DNA from: Nitratifractor sp.
Lineage (GTDB): Bacteria; Campylobacterota; Campylobacteria; Campylobacterales; Sulfurovaceae
Direction: 5' to 3'
DNA length: 21,242 nt
NCBI GenBank assembly: GCA_015490055.1
Contig: WFYP01000092.1
Location: 1-21,242 of the forward strand
Shown here: in pieces, positions 8,146 to 15,108 of the stretch
How the letters are laid out: each line of letters begins with the position of its first letter
Position numbering within the stretch: the first letter of the stretch is position 1
Translations under genes and position numbers: made by a program
Notes under the pieces: model-generated
Seen by the model: the letters and a program-made list of their open reading frames with translations, nothing else
Database searches by the model: none
What the model was told of the DNA's origin: nothing

Positions 8146-8184
8146 GTTAATGGCTTATGGTTGATTGTCAATAGTTAATGGCTT
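8146..8184. repeat. 11-bp direct repeat, 28 bp apart
   Basis: GTTAATGGCTT occurs at 8146-8156 and again at 8174-8184, directly before repeat element A, in the short spacer after addB. No function can be assigned. Confidence 0.6.
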
Positions 8185-8238
8185 TATTAGAGGTATCCTA
8201 CATTGCCTTAAGTTAAGAGTTTTAACTCTGTAAAATGT

Positions 8239-8266
8239 ATAAAGCTTAAAGCACAAAGCCAAAAGC
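8239..8266. repeat. Left heptad array of element A (4 units)
   Basis: Four 7-nt units each ending AAAGC (at 8241, 8248, 8255 and 8262), with a variable dinucleotide between cores. The cores are complementary to the GCTTT cores of the opposite arm (8390-8417). Confidence 0.85.
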
Positions 8267-8389
8267 TTGCCGGCATATCATTCTCATAAAAACGAGAATC
8301 CAGAGTTAAACTGCCATAAAAATACTTATTCAACTTTTAGGCAGTTAAAATTGTAGATTCCCGCTTCCGTGGAAATGACGAAGTGGATA

Positions 8390-8417
8390 GCTTTAAGCTT
8401 TCGGCTTTGAGCTTAAA
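8390..8417. repeat. Right heptad array of element A (4 units)
   Basis: Four 7-nt units beginning GC at 8390, 8397, 8404 and 8411 (three GCTTT cores and one GCTTA), ending at GCC 8418-8420. It pairs unit by unit with the array at 8239-8266, leaving the two spacer bases mostly unpaired. Confidence 0.85.
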
Positions 8418-8465
8418 GCCAAGAAATTGATATAAAACCCTTATCTTAATGGTGTTGGAGGTATC

Positions 8466-9134
8466 TTAAAGTATTATCTTACTAGCTACGGCTACAACTG
8501 CACTTTCGCTTCTTAAGATTGTTGGGGTATTTAAGCCTACTATTTTTTCAGATTCAAAAAGTTTTGTCTCGTCTTTGCTTAATCCGCCTTCACATCCTAC
8601 TATTATAGAGCTTATATTTTTATTTTCTGAGACTCTATTTTGGCTAAAATTTAAAAGGTAACTTTGTGGGTACTTGCCTAAAAAATCTTGCAGTGATTGT
8701 GAAAACTCTATCTTCATTAGAGAGCTTCGTCCGCATTGTTGGCTAGAGTTAATTAATATTTTTTCTAATCTCTCTTTTTTAATTTTGAAATTTGCTTGAG
8801 TGTAGGCACAACGGATAAATACTATTTTAGCTACTCCTATTTCGTTAAGGCTAGGCAGGGTTTTTTCTATATTTTTTGGGTCGATTATACACCAGCCTAT
8901 TGTTAAATTTTTTCTTGGAACTACTGGCTTGCTCTCGCCATAAATTAACTCTAAAGAGGCACTTTTTTTATCTATAGATAGAACTTTATAACTGTAGAGT
9001 TTATCATCTTGCAGGTTTCTAAAATCTATAATATCGCCTATCTTTTTTCGGCGTGCTCTAAATAGGTATTTGTAAGTTTCATCCTCTATAGTTAGTAGAG
9101 GAGTAGAGGCATTTTTATCGTAAACAAATTGCAT
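8466..9134 (-). CDS. rsmE: 16S rRNA (uracil(1498)-N(3))-methyltransferase
   Basis: Methylates N3 of U1498 in 16S rRNA using S-adenosylmethionine. The 222-residue protein has the RsmE plan: an N-terminal PUA-like barrel (1-70, with YLFRARRKKIGDII) and a C-terminal SPOUT knot domain. Family motifs are LNEIGV (96-101), SSQQCGR (130-136), IVGCEGGLSKDE (178-189) and the knot NTPTILRSESA (202-212). Length is normal for Campylobacterota, slightly shorter than E. coli. Last gene of the minus-strand set argG - membrane protein - rsmE, 9 nt after its neighbour; no ribosome binding site is evident, so coupling is probable. Its stop codon touches the edge of element A. Confidence 0.93.
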   Translation of the reverse strand: MQFVYDKNASTPLLTIEDETYKYLFRARRKKIGDIIDFRNLQDDKLYSYKVLSIDKKSASLELIYGESKPVVPRKNLTIGWCIIDPKNIEKTLPSLNEIGVAKIVFIRCAYTQANFKIKKERLEKILINSSQQCGRSSLMKIEFSQSLQDFLGKYPQSYLLNFSQNRVSENKNISSIIVGCEGGLSKDETKLFESEKIVGLNTPTILRSESAVVAVASKIIL

Positions 9135-9143
9135 TTTTTTAAT

Positions 9144-9536
9144 TTATTTTGCCATAACTGTATAGACAATAGTTGCAGCTATTACAGCAATCTCTGCAAG
9201 CATAATAGCAATAGATAACTTTATGCCTTTCTCTCCTTGACGCCACAGTTTGCCAACTTTAATAGCTCTGTATCCATCTAAAATAGGTAAAACTATCACA
9301 CTAATTAGCATTACAATAACTGCACTACTTAATACCCCTCTTTGAAAGGCAAAAACTACTAATCCGCTAAAGGCAACCATTGCCCAAAATGCCCAAAATG
9401 TAAAGTAGCCAATACGGCTATACTTTACAAATCTATCGAAATTATCTTTAAAAATAATTTGTACTGCAATATTTGCAACAATAACAAAAAGTAGAATCTC
9501 TACTAAGTATTTATGGTAACTTATTAAATAATTCAT
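9144..9536 (-). CDS. Four-helix integral membrane protein of unknown function
   Basis: A 130-residue hydrophobic protein with four probable transmembrane helices (about 9-28, 41-63, 68-88 and 106-128). The loops between helices 1-2 (KDNFDRFVKYSR) and 3-4 (DGYRAIKVGKLWRQGEKG) are basic, which would place them in the cytoplasm. I recognise no domain or catalytic motif. It starts 3 nt after the argG stop and ends 9 nt before rsmE, so it is co-transcribed with both. It could be a small transporter-like or structural membrane protein; nothing in the sequence decides this. Confidence 0.8.
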   Translation of the reverse strand: MNYLISYHKYLVEILLFVIVANIAVQIIFKDNFDRFVKYSRIGYFTFWAFWAMVAFSGLVVFAFQRGVLSSAVIVMLISVIVLPILDGYRAIKVGKLWRQGEKGIKLSIAIMLAEIAVIAATIVYTVMAK

Positions 9537-9539
9537 ACT

Positions 9540-10862
9540 CTATTGAATACCTAAAAAGTCTTTTAATTTAGCACCAAAACTTACTTTTTCTTCTGTTTTT
9601 TCGCTCGGTTTGCTTGTGCTATCTTCTTTTAAATATTTTGCTGTTCTTTCAGGTTGAAGCTCGCCTTCGATAATAAATCTAAGTGCATTTAATCTAATAA
9701 AGCCCTCTGCATCTTTTTGGTTATATACTTCATCCTCTTCAAATGTAGAGTGTGCTGGTGAGTATAGAGAGTTTTTAGAGTCTCTACCTACAACTATTAC
9801 ATTACCTTTGTATAGTTTTAATCTAACATCGCCGTTTACATTCTCTTGAGTCTTATCGATTGCAGCTTGCATCATTTCACGCTCTGGAGAGAACCAGTAA
9901 CCGTTGTAGATTAAACTAGCATATTTTGGCATTAACTCATCTTTTAAGTGAGCCTCTTCTCTATCTAGCGTAATAGATTCGATTGCTCTGTGAGCTTTTA
10001 GTAAAATTGTTCCACCTGGTGTTTCGTAGCAACCTCTTGCTTTCATACCAACATATCTGTTCTCTACTATATCTATTCTTCCAATTCCGTGCTTGTTACC
10101 ATATTCGTTTAGAGTTCTTAAAATTGTTGCAGGGCTTAACTTCTCGCCATTAATTGCAACTGCATCGCCATTTTCAAAGCTTATTGTAATATACTCAGGA
10201 GTATCTGGAGCCTCCTCTGGAGAGTTTGTCCATAGCCACATATCAGCCTCTGGCTCTGCATTTGGGTCTTCTAATACTTGCCCTTCGTAAGAGATGTGTA
10301 GTAAGTTAGCATCCATAGAGTATGGAGATTTTTTACCCTTCTTAGAAATAGGTATCTCGTGCTTCTCTGCATAAGCTAATAGCTTTTCACGGCTGTTTAA
10401 ATCCCACTCTCTCCATGGAGCGATTACTTTAATCTCTGGATTTAAGCTAAGTGCTCCAATTTCAAAACGAACTTGGTCGTTACCCTTACCAGTTGCTCCG
10501 TGTGCTACCGCATCTGCACCAGTCTCTTTAGCGATTTCTACTAATCTTTTTGCAATTAGTGGTCTTGCGATTGATGTACCTAGCAAGTATTCGCCTTCGT
10601 AAATTGTGTTTGCTCTAAACATTGGGAATACAAAATCTTTTACAAACTCCTCTTGTAAATCGTCTATAAAGATATTCTCAGGCTTAATACCAAACTTAAG
10701 TGCCTTTTCTCTTGCAGGTTCTACCTCTTCGCCTTGTCCAATATCTGCTGTAAATGTTACAACTTCGCAGTTATATTCATCTTGTAACCACTTTAAAATA
10801 ATACTTGTATCTAATCCACCAGAGTATGCTAAAACTACTTTTTTAACCTCTTTTTTATTCAT
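9540..10862 (-). CDS. argG: Argininosuccinate synthase with a C-terminal extension
   Basis: Condenses citrulline and aspartate with ATP in arginine synthesis. Motifs are complete: SGGLDTS PP-loop (14-20), TADIGQGEE (38-46), GATGKGNDQVRFE, SPYSMDANLLH and GRIDIVENRYVGMKARGCYETPGG. The family normally ends a few residues after NALRFII (~400-406 residues); here RFII is at 395-398 and about 40 more residues follow, first a polar K/E/S/T-rich linker, then VSFGAKLKDFLGIQ, which could form a short amphipathic helix. The frame is clean, so this is not a frameshift artefact visible here. First gene of a minus-strand operon; AAGG lies 7 nt before the ATG. Confidence 0.96.
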   Translation of the reverse strand: MNKKEVKKVVLAYSGGLDTSIILKWLQDEYNCEVVTFTADIGQGEEVEPAREKALKFGIKPENIFIDDLQEEFVKDFVFPMFRANTIYEGEYLLGTSIARPLIAKRLVEIAKETGADAVAHGATGKGNDQVRFEIGALSLNPEIKVIAPWREWDLNSREKLLAYAEKHEIPISKKGKKSPYSMDANLLHISYEGQVLEDPNAEPEADMWLWTNSPEEAPDTPEYITISFENGDAVAINGEKLSPATILRTLNEYGNKHGIGRIDIVENRYVGMKARGCYETPGGTILLKAHRAIESITLDREEAHLKDELMPKYASLIYNGYWFSPEREMMQAAIDKTQENVNGDVRLKLYKGNVIVVGRDSKNSLYSPAHSTFEEDEVYNQKDAEGFIRLNALRFIIEGELQPERTAKYLKEDSTSKPSEKTEEKVSFGAKLKDFLGIQ

Positions 10863-10890
10863 TATCTTACCTTATATAAAAATTATCTGT

Positions 10891-10899
10891 ATTTTAACA
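10891..10899 (-). promoter_or_regulatory. Candidate extended -10 promoter for argG
   Basis: Read on the minus strand this is TGT-TAAAAT, an extended -10 box 29 nt before the argG start. It stands back to back with the pdxJ promoter at 10916-10924. Confidence 0.4.
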
Positions 10900-10915
10900 T
10901 AAAGCTTATAAGAAA

Positions 10916-10924
10916 TGTTATAAT
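10916..10924 (+). promoter_or_regulatory. Extended -10 promoter for pdxJ
   Basis: TGT-TATAAT is a perfect extended -10 element. Transcription would begin near 10930, giving a leader of about 115 nt in which the heptad hairpin starts within ~10 nt of the 5' end. Confidence 0.6.
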
Positions 10925-10937
10925 TAGAGAAATTTTT

Positions 10938-11032
10938 GGAAGTTAAGAGTTAAGAGTTAAGAGTTAAGAGTTAGAAAAGTGGCGAAGCCACACCACTAGC
11001 TCTAAGCTCTAAGCTCTAAGCTCTAAGCTTCC
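10938..11032 (+). repeat. Heptad-repeat hairpin in the pdxJ leader
   Basis: The left arm (10938-10974) holds four GAG-centred heptads, GTTAAGA in direct tandem; the right arm (10996-11032) holds four CTC-centred heptads, AGCTCTA in direct tandem. They pair over their full length, closed outside by GGAAG/CTTCC. Each 7-nt turn contributes G-C, A-T, G-C, one T.G wobble, T-A, one A.A mismatch and A-T. The apex holds a second small hairpin, GTGGC-GAA-GCCAC (10979-10991). No protein is encoded. The layout resembles the heptad arms of elements A and B. Confidence 0.85.
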
Positions 11033-11043
11033 CCGAAGGGGAA
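11029..11043 (+). promoter_or_regulatory. Hairpin covering the pdxJ ribosome binding site
   Basis: TTCCCC-GAA-GGGGAA is a perfect 6-bp stem with a 3-nt loop ending 2 nt before the pdxJ ATG. Its right arm contains the only purine-rich ribosome binding site (AAGGGGAA, 11036-11043). Its left TTCC (11029-11032) is also needed to close the large heptad hairpin, so the two structures compete. Confidence 0.6.
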
Positions 11044-11045
11044 CC

Positions 11046-11828
11046 ATGGATTTAGGTGTAAATATAGACCATATTGCAGTTTTACGAGAAGCTCGGATGG
11101 TGAACAATCCGAATTTTATAGATGCCTTGAGTATTTGCGAGCGTGCAGGAGCGAAGCAAATTACAATACATTTGCGAGAAGATAGACGCCATGTGCAAGA
11201 TAAAGATGTAGTTGATGTGCTAGCTCACTCGGTATTGCCTGTAAATTTAGAGTGTGCGATTGAGCCAACTATTATAGATATTGTTTGCAATTTAAAGCCA
11301 CACCGTGCAACATTAGTACCAGAAAAACGCGAAGAGGTTACTACAGAGGGTGGCTTAGCAATTAGTACTGACAATACTAGACTTATTGATGCAATAGAAA
11401 AATTGCACGATAGCGAAGTAGATGTTTCGTTATTTATAGACCCAACTGTAGAGGCTGTAGAGACTTCTAAAGAGTTGGGAGTGGAGTGGATAGAACTACA
11501 TACCGGCAGATACTCTAACTTGTATGGAATGCTCTACTCTAACTTACCACACACTAAGCATGCAGTAAAAGAGTTTGATTTAAGTCGTAAAGAGTTAAAA
11601 GAGCAGTTGGATAAAGAGTTAGAGCAGTTAAAAGAGATATCGGTTTTAGCTAAAGAGTTGGGGTTAAAAGTTGCTGCTGGGCATGGCTTGAATTACCAAA
11701 ATGTAAAAGATATTGTAGAAATAGAGCAGATAGAAGAGTTAAATATTGGGCAAAGTATTGTCGCACGCTCAATTTTTAGTGGATTATACAAAGCAATTAT
11801 AGATATGAAAGAGTTAGTAAATGGCTAA
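11046..11828 (+). CDS. pdxJ: Pyridoxine 5'-phosphate synthase
   Basis: Closes the ring of vitamin B6 by condensing 1-deoxyxylulose 5-phosphate with the amino-ketone product made by PdxA. The 260-residue protein shows the PdxJ TIM-barrel motifs: GVNIDHIAVLREAR (4-17), TIHLREDRRHV (40-50) with H42, VNLE with E69, VPEKREEVTTEGGL (91-104), ELHTGRY (150-156), AGHGLNY with H213, and ELNIGQSIVARSIF (231-244). H42, E69 and H213 sit where the catalytic residues of the E. coli enzyme are. It overlaps pdxA by 8 nt, so both halves of the pathway are made together. Its leader is highly structured. Confidence 0.97.
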   Translation: MDLGVNIDHIAVLREARMVNNPNFIDALSICERAGAKQITIHLREDRRHVQDKDVVDVLAHSVLPVNLECAIEPTIIDIVCNLKPHRATLVPEKREEVTTEGGLAISTDNTRLIDAIEKLHDSEVDVSLFIDPTVEAVETSKELGVEWIELHTGRYSNLYGMLYSNLPHTKHAVKEFDLSRKELKEQLDKELEQLKEISVLAKELGLKVAAGHGLNYQNVKDIVEIEQIEELNIGQSIVARSIFSGLYKAIIDMKELVNG

Positions 11829-12741
11829 AAAAAAGGTAGCAATAAGTATAGGCGATTTAAACGGTATAGGTATAGAGATAGCCCTAAAAGCACATAAAGA
11901 GCTTGCTAAAATGGTTAAGCCTTACTATATAATAGATAGGGTTATGCTAGATATTGCTAGTAGCAAGCTTGGAATCAAAGTACCTAAAGGTTTTAATACT
12001 ATATCGCCAAATGAAAAAGCTTTTAAAATAGAGGCTGGTAAAGTTAGTAAAAAAAGTGGTGCTTACTCTTTTGCATCCTTTAAAAAGGCGATAGAGTTAG
12101 CAAAAAATGGCGAAGTAGATGCCATTTGTACCCTGCCAATACACAAAGAAGCGTGGAGTAAAGCAGGCATAAAATATAAAGGACATACCGAAGTATTACG
12201 AGATGCTTTTAAAAAAGATGCAATTATGATGTTAGGTTGCCCAAAGATGTATGTATCTCTATTTACAGAGCACATACCGTTAAAAGATGTTGCTAAAAAT
12301 ATAAAAACAAAAAAGCTCTTAAAGTTCTTATTAGATTTACAAAAGAGTTTAAATACCAATGAACAGATGGCAGTATTAGCACTAAACCCACACGCAGGTG
12401 ACAATGGTGTTTTAGGTAAAGAGGAGAGCAAAATTACTAAAGCTATATATTTAGCAAATAAAACTTTAGGCAAAGAGCAATTTATAGGTCCAATAGTTCC
12501 AGATATTGCATTTACTCCAAATTTTAGAAATAATTACAAATATTTTGTAGCGATGTATCACGACCAAGGCTTAGCACCACTAAAAGCTTTATATTTTGAA
12601 GATGGAATAAATGTATCTTTAAATCTGCCAATTTTAAGAACTTCGGTAGATCACGGAACAGCGTTTGATATTGCTTATAAAGGTAGAGATATTAGTTTAA
12701 AAAGTTATTTAAATGCTATTAAATATATTCAAGAGAGTTGA
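11821..12741 (+). CDS. pdxA: 4-hydroxythreonine-4-phosphate dehydrogenase
   Basis: NAD-dependent oxidation of 4-phosphohydroxy-L-threonine, the step before PdxJ. The 306-residue protein has the start motif AISIGDLNGIGIEIALK (7-23) and the three histidines that bind the divalent metal: H151 (FTEHIPL), H191 (LNPHAGD) and H247 (MYHDQGL); KGHTEVL (120-126) and SVDHGTAFD (275-283) are also conserved. It is a little shorter than the ~330-residue E. coli enzyme. The start ATG lies inside the end of pdxJ. It runs tail to tail with the next minus-strand gene with a single base between the stops, leaving no room for a separate terminator. Confidence 0.96.
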   Translation: MAKKKVAISIGDLNGIGIEIALKAHKELAKMVKPYYIIDRVMLDIASSKLGIKVPKGFNTISPNEKAFKIEAGKVSKKSGAYSFASFKKAIELAKNGEVDAICTLPIHKEAWSKAGIKYKGHTEVLRDAFKKDAIMMLGCPKMYVSLFTEHIPLKDVAKNIKTKKLLKFLLDLQKSLNTNEQMAVLALNPHAGDNGVLGKEESKITKAIYLANKTLGKEQFIGPIVPDIAFTPNFRNNYKYFVAMYHDQGLAPLKALYFEDGINVSLNLPILRTSVDHGTAFDIAYKGRDISLKSYLNAIKYIQES

Positions 12742-12742
12742 A

Positions 12743-13210
12743 TTAAGAAACTACTTGTAGCTTATTAATTTTTTCTAATGTTGGTTGGTATATACTAAAT
12801 TCAGAGTAACTCGCTAGTAATTTTTTTGCTTTTGTTAATTTTTCTTTTGGCAAACCAAACCACTCTACACCCATAAGTAGAGTGTAAATATAGTCAATAG
12901 CATAATACTCTTCATATTGTAGAAGAAGAGAGAATCTTAATTCTAGCAGTTCCTCATATAGTTCTTTTGCATACTGTTTTAACTCTTTTTTTGCTACAAT
13001 CATATTATTTAAGACAAGTGCTAATTCTACTTTATCATTATTATCTTTTAATTGCGGGTATAGTTCTTCATAAATGTTTAAAGCTTCTTGCGGCTGTCCA
13101 CTTTCAAGATATTTTACTGCTTTGTTGATATTTTTGTTATAATAGTTCTCTCTTGCTTCTTTCTCAGAAATAGATTTTGATTTGAAAACATTTAATATAT
13201 GGTTGAACAT
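12743..13210 (-). CDS. Small helical protein with TPR-like character, function unknown
   Basis: A 155-residue, all-helical-looking soluble protein. Residues about 28-60 (NKAVKYLESGQPQEALNIYEEL) fit a TPR-type helix pair, and later segments (KELYEELLELRFSLLLQYEEY) continue helix repeats rich in E, L and Y, so it probably mediates protein contacts. No signal peptide or catalytic motif is seen. AGGGA 6 nt before the ATG supports the start. It appears to be a single-gene unit, convergent with pdxA and separated from malic enzyme by 199 nt. Confidence 0.7.
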   Translation of the reverse strand: MFNHILNVFKSKSISEKEARENYYNKNINKAVKYLESGQPQEALNIYEELYPQLKDNNDKVELALVLNNMIVAKKELKQYAKELYEELLELRFSLLLQYEEYYAIDYIYTLLMGVEWFGLPKEKLTKAKKLLASYSEFSIYQPTLEKINKLQVVS

Positions 13211-13367
13211 TTTAATTCCCTACAATTAATACATATTTTAAAATATAAATATATCCCATAATATGGATAATTTTTTATTTTAATAAAAGATATTACATTT
13301 TAATGACATTTAACTTAAAACATAATTAAATATGTTGCTTATGTGTAGATTTGAGTAGAAAGTTTTT

Positions 13368-13397
13368 ACAAAACATCTCTTGATAGAGATATTTTGT
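13368..13397 (-). terminator. Stem-loop after the malic enzyme gene
   Basis: A 13-bp stem with one mismatch (arms 13368-13380 and 13385-13397, loop TGAT) stands 12 nt downstream of the malic enzyme stop. On the minus strand it is followed by TAAAAACTTT, a poor T-run, so intrinsic termination is plausible rather than certain. Confidence 0.5.
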
Positions 13398-13409
13398 AGT
13401 TATTTAAAA

Positions 13410-14702
13410 TTATAGCTTACCGTCTAAGTGGTCTGCTAATCTTTGTAGTTTCTCTTTATAGCTTTCTAAATCGAAATCTTTAACTCTTGCTACACCATCT
13501 TCAATAGCTGCTTGTGCAACTGCTGATGCAACATATACAAGAACTCTTCTATCAAATGGAGATGGGATAATATAGTCTGGTCCAAATTCCATATTTTCAC
13601 GACCATGAGCTGCTTTTACATGCTCAGGAACTGGCTCTTTTGCAAGTGCTGCAAGTGCACGAGAAGCTGCCATTTTCATATTTTCTGTAATTTTAGTAGC
13701 TCTAACATCTAAAGCACCTCTAAAGATTTGAGGGAATCCTAAAACATTGTTTACTTGGTTAGGATAATCGCTTCTTCCTGTACCAATAATTACATCTGGG
13801 CGTGCCTCTTTTGCAAGTGGTGGCTTAATTTCAGGATTTGGATTTGCACATGCAAAGATAATTGGGCTCTCTGCCATAGATGCTACCATCTCTTTAGATA
13901 TTAAATCTGGACCACTAAGTCCCAAAATCATATCTGCACCTTTACATGCATCTTCTAGTGTTCTATCTGGAGTTTCAAATGCAAATAGTTGCTTATACTC
14001 GTTAAGGTCATCTCTACCGCTGTGGATTACGCCTTTAGAGTCTAGCATAGTAATATTTTTAACACCTAACTCTTTGTACATACTAGCACAAGCAATTCCT
14101 GATGCACCTGCACCAATTACTACAACTTTTAAATCTTCTGGTTTTTTACCGCTCATTTCGATAACATTAATTAAACCAGCTGTTGTAATTACGGCAGTTC
14201 CATGTTGGTCGTCGTGGAAAACTGGTACATTACAAATCTCTTTTAATCTCTTCTCTATTTCAAAACATCTTGGAGCTGAAATATCCTCTAAGTTTACACC
14301 ACCAAAGCTATCTGCCATTGCAGCAACAATTTTGATAATCTCTTCAGTATCTTTAGTATTAAGCTCAATATCAACAGCATCTACATTTGCAAAGCTCTTA
14401 AATAGTACGCCTTTACCTTCCATAACTGGCTTACCAGCTAAGTGTCCTATGTCTCCAAGACCTAAAACTGCTGTTCCATCACTTACAACAGCTACTAAGT
14501 TACCCTTATTAGTGTATTCGTAAGCTTTGTCTATATCTTTTTCTATCTCTAAACATGGATATGCAACACCTGGGCTATATGCCATTGATAACTCTTTTTC
14601 TGTGTTACAAGGCTTTGTTAAAAGTGTTCCTGTCTTTCCATTTGTGTCAAACTCGCTCTGTGCTCTGTGGTACTCTAATGAATCTTGTTCGAAATTGCTC
14701 AT
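13410..14702 (-). CDS. Malic enzyme, short form (NAD(P)-dependent)
   Basis: Oxidative decarboxylation of malate to pyruvate and CO2. The 430-residue protein has AYSPGVAYPC (41-50) with the catalytic tyrosine, SDGTAVLGLGDIG (74-86), GKGVLFK (96-102) with the catalytic lysine region, NLEDISAP (137-144), FHDDQHGTA (162-170) with metal-binding acids, and the Rossmann GAGASG (197-202) with D221 at the end of the second strand. The phosphotransacetylase domain found in long MaeB proteins is absent. Cofactor preference cannot be decided by eye. AGGAG stands upstream of the ATG (minus strand). It likely feeds pyruvate for biosynthesis. Confidence 0.95.
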   Translation of the reverse strand: MSNFEQDSLEYHRAQSEFDTNGKTGTLLTKPCNTEKELSMAYSPGVAYPCLEIEKDIDKAYEYTNKGNLVAVVSDGTAVLGLGDIGHLAGKPVMEGKGVLFKSFANVDAVDIELNTKDTEEIIKIVAAMADSFGGVNLEDISAPRCFEIEKRLKEICNVPVFHDDQHGTAVITTAGLINVIEMSGKKPEDLKVVVIGAGASGIACASMYKELGVKNITMLDSKGVIHSGRDDLNEYKQLFAFETPDRTLEDACKGADMILGLSGPDLISKEMVASMAESPIIFACANPNPEIKPPLAKEARPDVIIGTGRSDYPNQVNNVLGFPQIFRGALDVRATKITENMKMAASRALAALAKEPVPEHVKAAHGRENMEFGPDYIIPSPFDRRVLVYVASAVAQAAIEDGVARVKDFDLESYKEKLQRLADHLDGKL

Positions 14703-14868
14703 TAATACTCCTAATAGTTATTTTTGATAAGAATATTCTACACTTACTGTGATTAATTTGAGTGCTAATTTTGTAAAATAGGAGTAAAAAAATCTCGATT
14801 GTAACTTTTTGTATAGATAATAGAGGTTTAAGAGCTTTTAGTGTTTCAAAACGAAACTATCAGATAAG

Positions 14869-15108
14869 TTAAAAGAGGCTTGCTTCACTCTCGCAACCAT
14901 CTAAAAGGCACTCTTGCTTAGTTTGTAACTCTTCGCTAACACAGCAGGCACAGTTTTTACACAAGTAGTTATAACTTTCTACATCATAATATATAAAATC
15001 ATCTTCACTAAATTCATTGTAGCATTTAGAACAGTACTTAGTTACATTCTCTAAAATATTTTTATCTGCACTCTGTTTTAAAAAAATATCACTATTAATT
15101 GTTACCAT
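14869..15108 (-). CDS. Cysteine-rich 79-residue zinc-ribbon-like protein
   Basis: A small acidic protein with eight cysteines in its last two thirds: C26-x2-C29 and C50-x2-C53 are spaced like the two knuckles of a zinc ribbon, and C55, C56, C67 and C72 follow. No signal peptide. It starts inside the end of the preceding TPR gene (14-nt overlap), which argues that it is real and co-translated. I do not recognise the family. It could bind zinc or an iron-sulfur cluster and partner the TPR protein; this is inferred from motif and position. Confidence 0.65.
   Translation of the reverse strand: MVTINSDIFLKQSADKNILENVTKYCSKCYNEFSEDDFIYYDVESYNYLCKNCACCVSEELQTKQECLLDGCESEASLF

Larger units (their letters stand above)
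8191..8466. repeat. Element A: ~276-bp palindromic intergenic repeat, MITE-like
   Basis: Non-coding; it fills most of the 323-bp gap between addB and rsmE. The element is one long imperfect inverted repeat. Its ends (AGGTATCC... and, reversed, AGATACCTCC...) share CTTAAG/ATTAAG-TTAAG-type terminal repeats. Inside are heptad arrays (8239-8266 and 8390-8417), two facing REP-like hairpins (8280-8299 and 8357-8376) and a central stem AACTGCC/GGCAGTT (8309-8315, 8340-8346). A diverged copy in reverse orientation is element B (17535-17801). There is no open reading frame, so if mobile it would depend on a transposase elsewhere. The right end reaches the rsmE stop codon (8466-8468). Clear target-site duplications are not visible. 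Confidence 0.85.

Noticed and set aside
8143..8465. A decayed addA or transposase remnant after addB.
   Set aside because: No frame of useful length or recognisable motif exists; the DNA is accounted for by a direct repeat and the palindromic element that recurs at 17535-17801.
8186..8470. Target-site duplication flanking element A.
   Set aside because: The bases just outside the terminal repeats (TTAG on the left, TAAAG on the right) do not form a convincing duplication, and the exact ends are uncertain.
10941..11028. The repeated units in the pdxJ leader as a CRISPR array.
   Set aside because: Units are 7 nt in direct tandem without spacers, arranged as two complementary arms; no cas genes nearby.
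12063..12473. A 136-codon minus-strand frame opposite pdxA.
   Set aside because: It lies fully within pdxA, whose metal-binding and substrate motifs are intact; no independent support.
14074..14523. A 149-codon plus-strand frame inside malic enzyme.
   Set aside because: It is a mirror of the strongly conserved minus-strand gene, lacks a ribosome binding site, and its product is low in complexity.
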